Positions 63,445 to 64,000 of a stretch of 64,000 nucleotides of DNA are shown one piece after another. The notes below the pieces were generated by a model. The model worked only from the letters and a program-made list of their open reading frames with translations, searched no databases and was not told the origin of the DNA. The first letter of the stretch is position 1, and the number at the start of each line of letters is the position of its first letter. Origin of the DNA: Actinoallomurus sp963823735 (GTDB lineage: Bacteria > Actinomycetota > Actinomycetes > Streptosporangiales > Streptosporangiaceae). Made by a program: the position numbers and the translations under genes. The DNA lies in contig CAWGMO010000002.1 in NCBI GenBank assembly GCA_963823735.1, positions 2,232,001 through 2,296,000 on the forward strand, written 5' to 3'.

Positions 63445-64000
63445 CGCTGCCTCCGGTCCGTGCGGCCGGTCAGGACGAAGACCGGGTTCTGTGCGACGAG
63501 GCGGAAGGAGCCGCCCGGCAGGTCGCCGAAGCGTGACGCGGCGACCTGCACGCCCTCGACGTCGTATCCGGCGCCGGCGAGCAGGCGGCGGGCCTCCGTG
63601 ACGCGGTCGACCGCCGCGTAGGTCGCCACGACCGTCTCCGGGCGCCGGGCGATCACGCCGGTCAGCGCGCGCAGGCCGCCGCCGCCGACGAACACGGCGT
63701 CCGGGTCGGGCAGGTCCGCGTACGCCTCCGGCGCGCTCGCCTCGACCACGCGCACGCCGGCGGCCGGGCCGGCGTTCCGGCGGATGAGGTCGCAGGCCTC
63801 CGGGTCGCGTTCGACGGCGATGACGGCGGCGTGCTGGGCCGCGCACTCGATGCCGACCGAGCCGCTGCCCGCGCCGACGTCCCAGATCAGGGTGCCCAGC
63901 GTGGGCCGCAGCCGCGACAGGACGACGGCGCGCACCTCCCACTTGGTGATCATTCCGTCGCGGTGCCGGTACTCGGCGTCCTCGCGGGCCCACGGGCCCG
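63441..64000 (-). CDS. cobL: precorrin-6Y methyltransferase CobL, C-terminal (CbiT) part; gene continues past the window
   Basis: The frame is open to the right edge. Sequence before the internal ATG 63953 reads PWAREDAEYRHRDGMITKWEVR, which is the CbiE–CbiT linker of CobL (…HRDGxITKxEVR), so the gene is a CobL fusion and the CbiE half lies outside. The visible CbiT domain has the SAM motif LIWDVGAGSGSVGIECAAQ and DPDAVFVGGGG. Methylates C15 and decarboxylates at ring C. Ends in a 4-bp overlap with cbiG–cobJ. Confidence 0.92.
   Translation of the reverse strand, partial: GPWAREDAEYRHRDGMITKWEVRAVVLSRLRPTLGTLIWDVGAGSGSVGIECAAQHAAVIAVERDPEACDLIRRNAGPAAGVRVVEASAPEAYADLPDPDAVFVGGGGLRALTGVIARRPETVVATYAAVDRVTEARRLLAGAGYDVEGVQVAASRFGDLPGGSFRLVAQNPVFVLTGRTDRRQR

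Overview
The window is high-GC (about 70%) actinobacterial chromosome. The tig–clpP1–clpP2–clpX block, a mycothiol-type CPWA reductase, a SpoIIE-type phosphatase, FmdB/HNH small proteins, an XRE–TPR regulator, a paired dynamin locus and GTG/TTG starts point to a filamentous actinomycete. Streptosporangiales/Thermomonosporaceae is my best guess, from gene content only.

Layout. 1–1.3 kb: two tandem paralogous membrane/secreted proteins, the first cut by the window edge. 1.3–5.6 kb: ClpX, ClpP2, ClpP1 and trigger factor, all on the minus strand. 5.9–10.6 kb: MarR/YceI divergent pair, class II aldolase, PNPOx-like protein, and two frameshifted genes (PLP decarboxylase, membrane-anchored protein). 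10.7–11.0 kb: tRNA-Pro(UGG) and tRNA-Gly(UCC). 11.0–12.2 kb: no intact gene, but a broken adenylate kinase relic. 12.2–21.3 kb: small regulator/enzyme units (TetR + dihydroxyphthalate-decarboxylase-like protein, GlxA-type regulator + cupin, GNATs, methyltransferase, SpoIIE phosphatase), rpiB, aldehyde dehydrogenase and mycothiol-type reductase. 21.5–35.2 kb: aminopeptidase N, malQ, amidase, NERD protein, glyoxalase-like protein, ilvD, methyltransferase and prolyl oligopeptidase. 35.4–41.2 kb: secreted protein, HNH and FmdB small genes, GNAT + XRE–TPR regulator, MscS channel and truncated hemoglobin. 41.2–44.7 kb: MFS exporter, TetR and FAD monooxygenase, resembling a drug-response locus. 44.7–50.7 kb: S28-type peptidase, D-cysteine desulfhydrase-like protein, thioesterase, EttA and GGDEF protein. 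50.7–52.1 kb: gene-free region of about 50-bp tandem repeats leading to a DnaA box, a G-rich tract and ssb. 53.2–56.9 kb: two dynamin-like GTPases with a small protein between them. 56.9–64 kb: cobalamin operon reading leftwards (cobL, cbiG–cobJ, cobH, cbiX, cobC–cobT, cobA/cysG), nearly every junction overlapping and coupled, running directly into the dynamin genes.

Data quality matters here. At least seven otherwise well-conserved genes carry frameshifts, most of them one-base changes in C/G runs. ilvD alone has four +1 insertions and the FAD monooxygenase three −1 deletions. This looks more like consensus error than biology, except for the adenylate kinase relic and probably the decarboxylase. 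The observations I find most worth checking are the 168-bp symmetric nested inverted repeat next to ilvD, the 50-bp repeat array plus DnaA box and G-tract before ssb, the coupling of cobA to the dynamin pair, and the coupled small ORFs.
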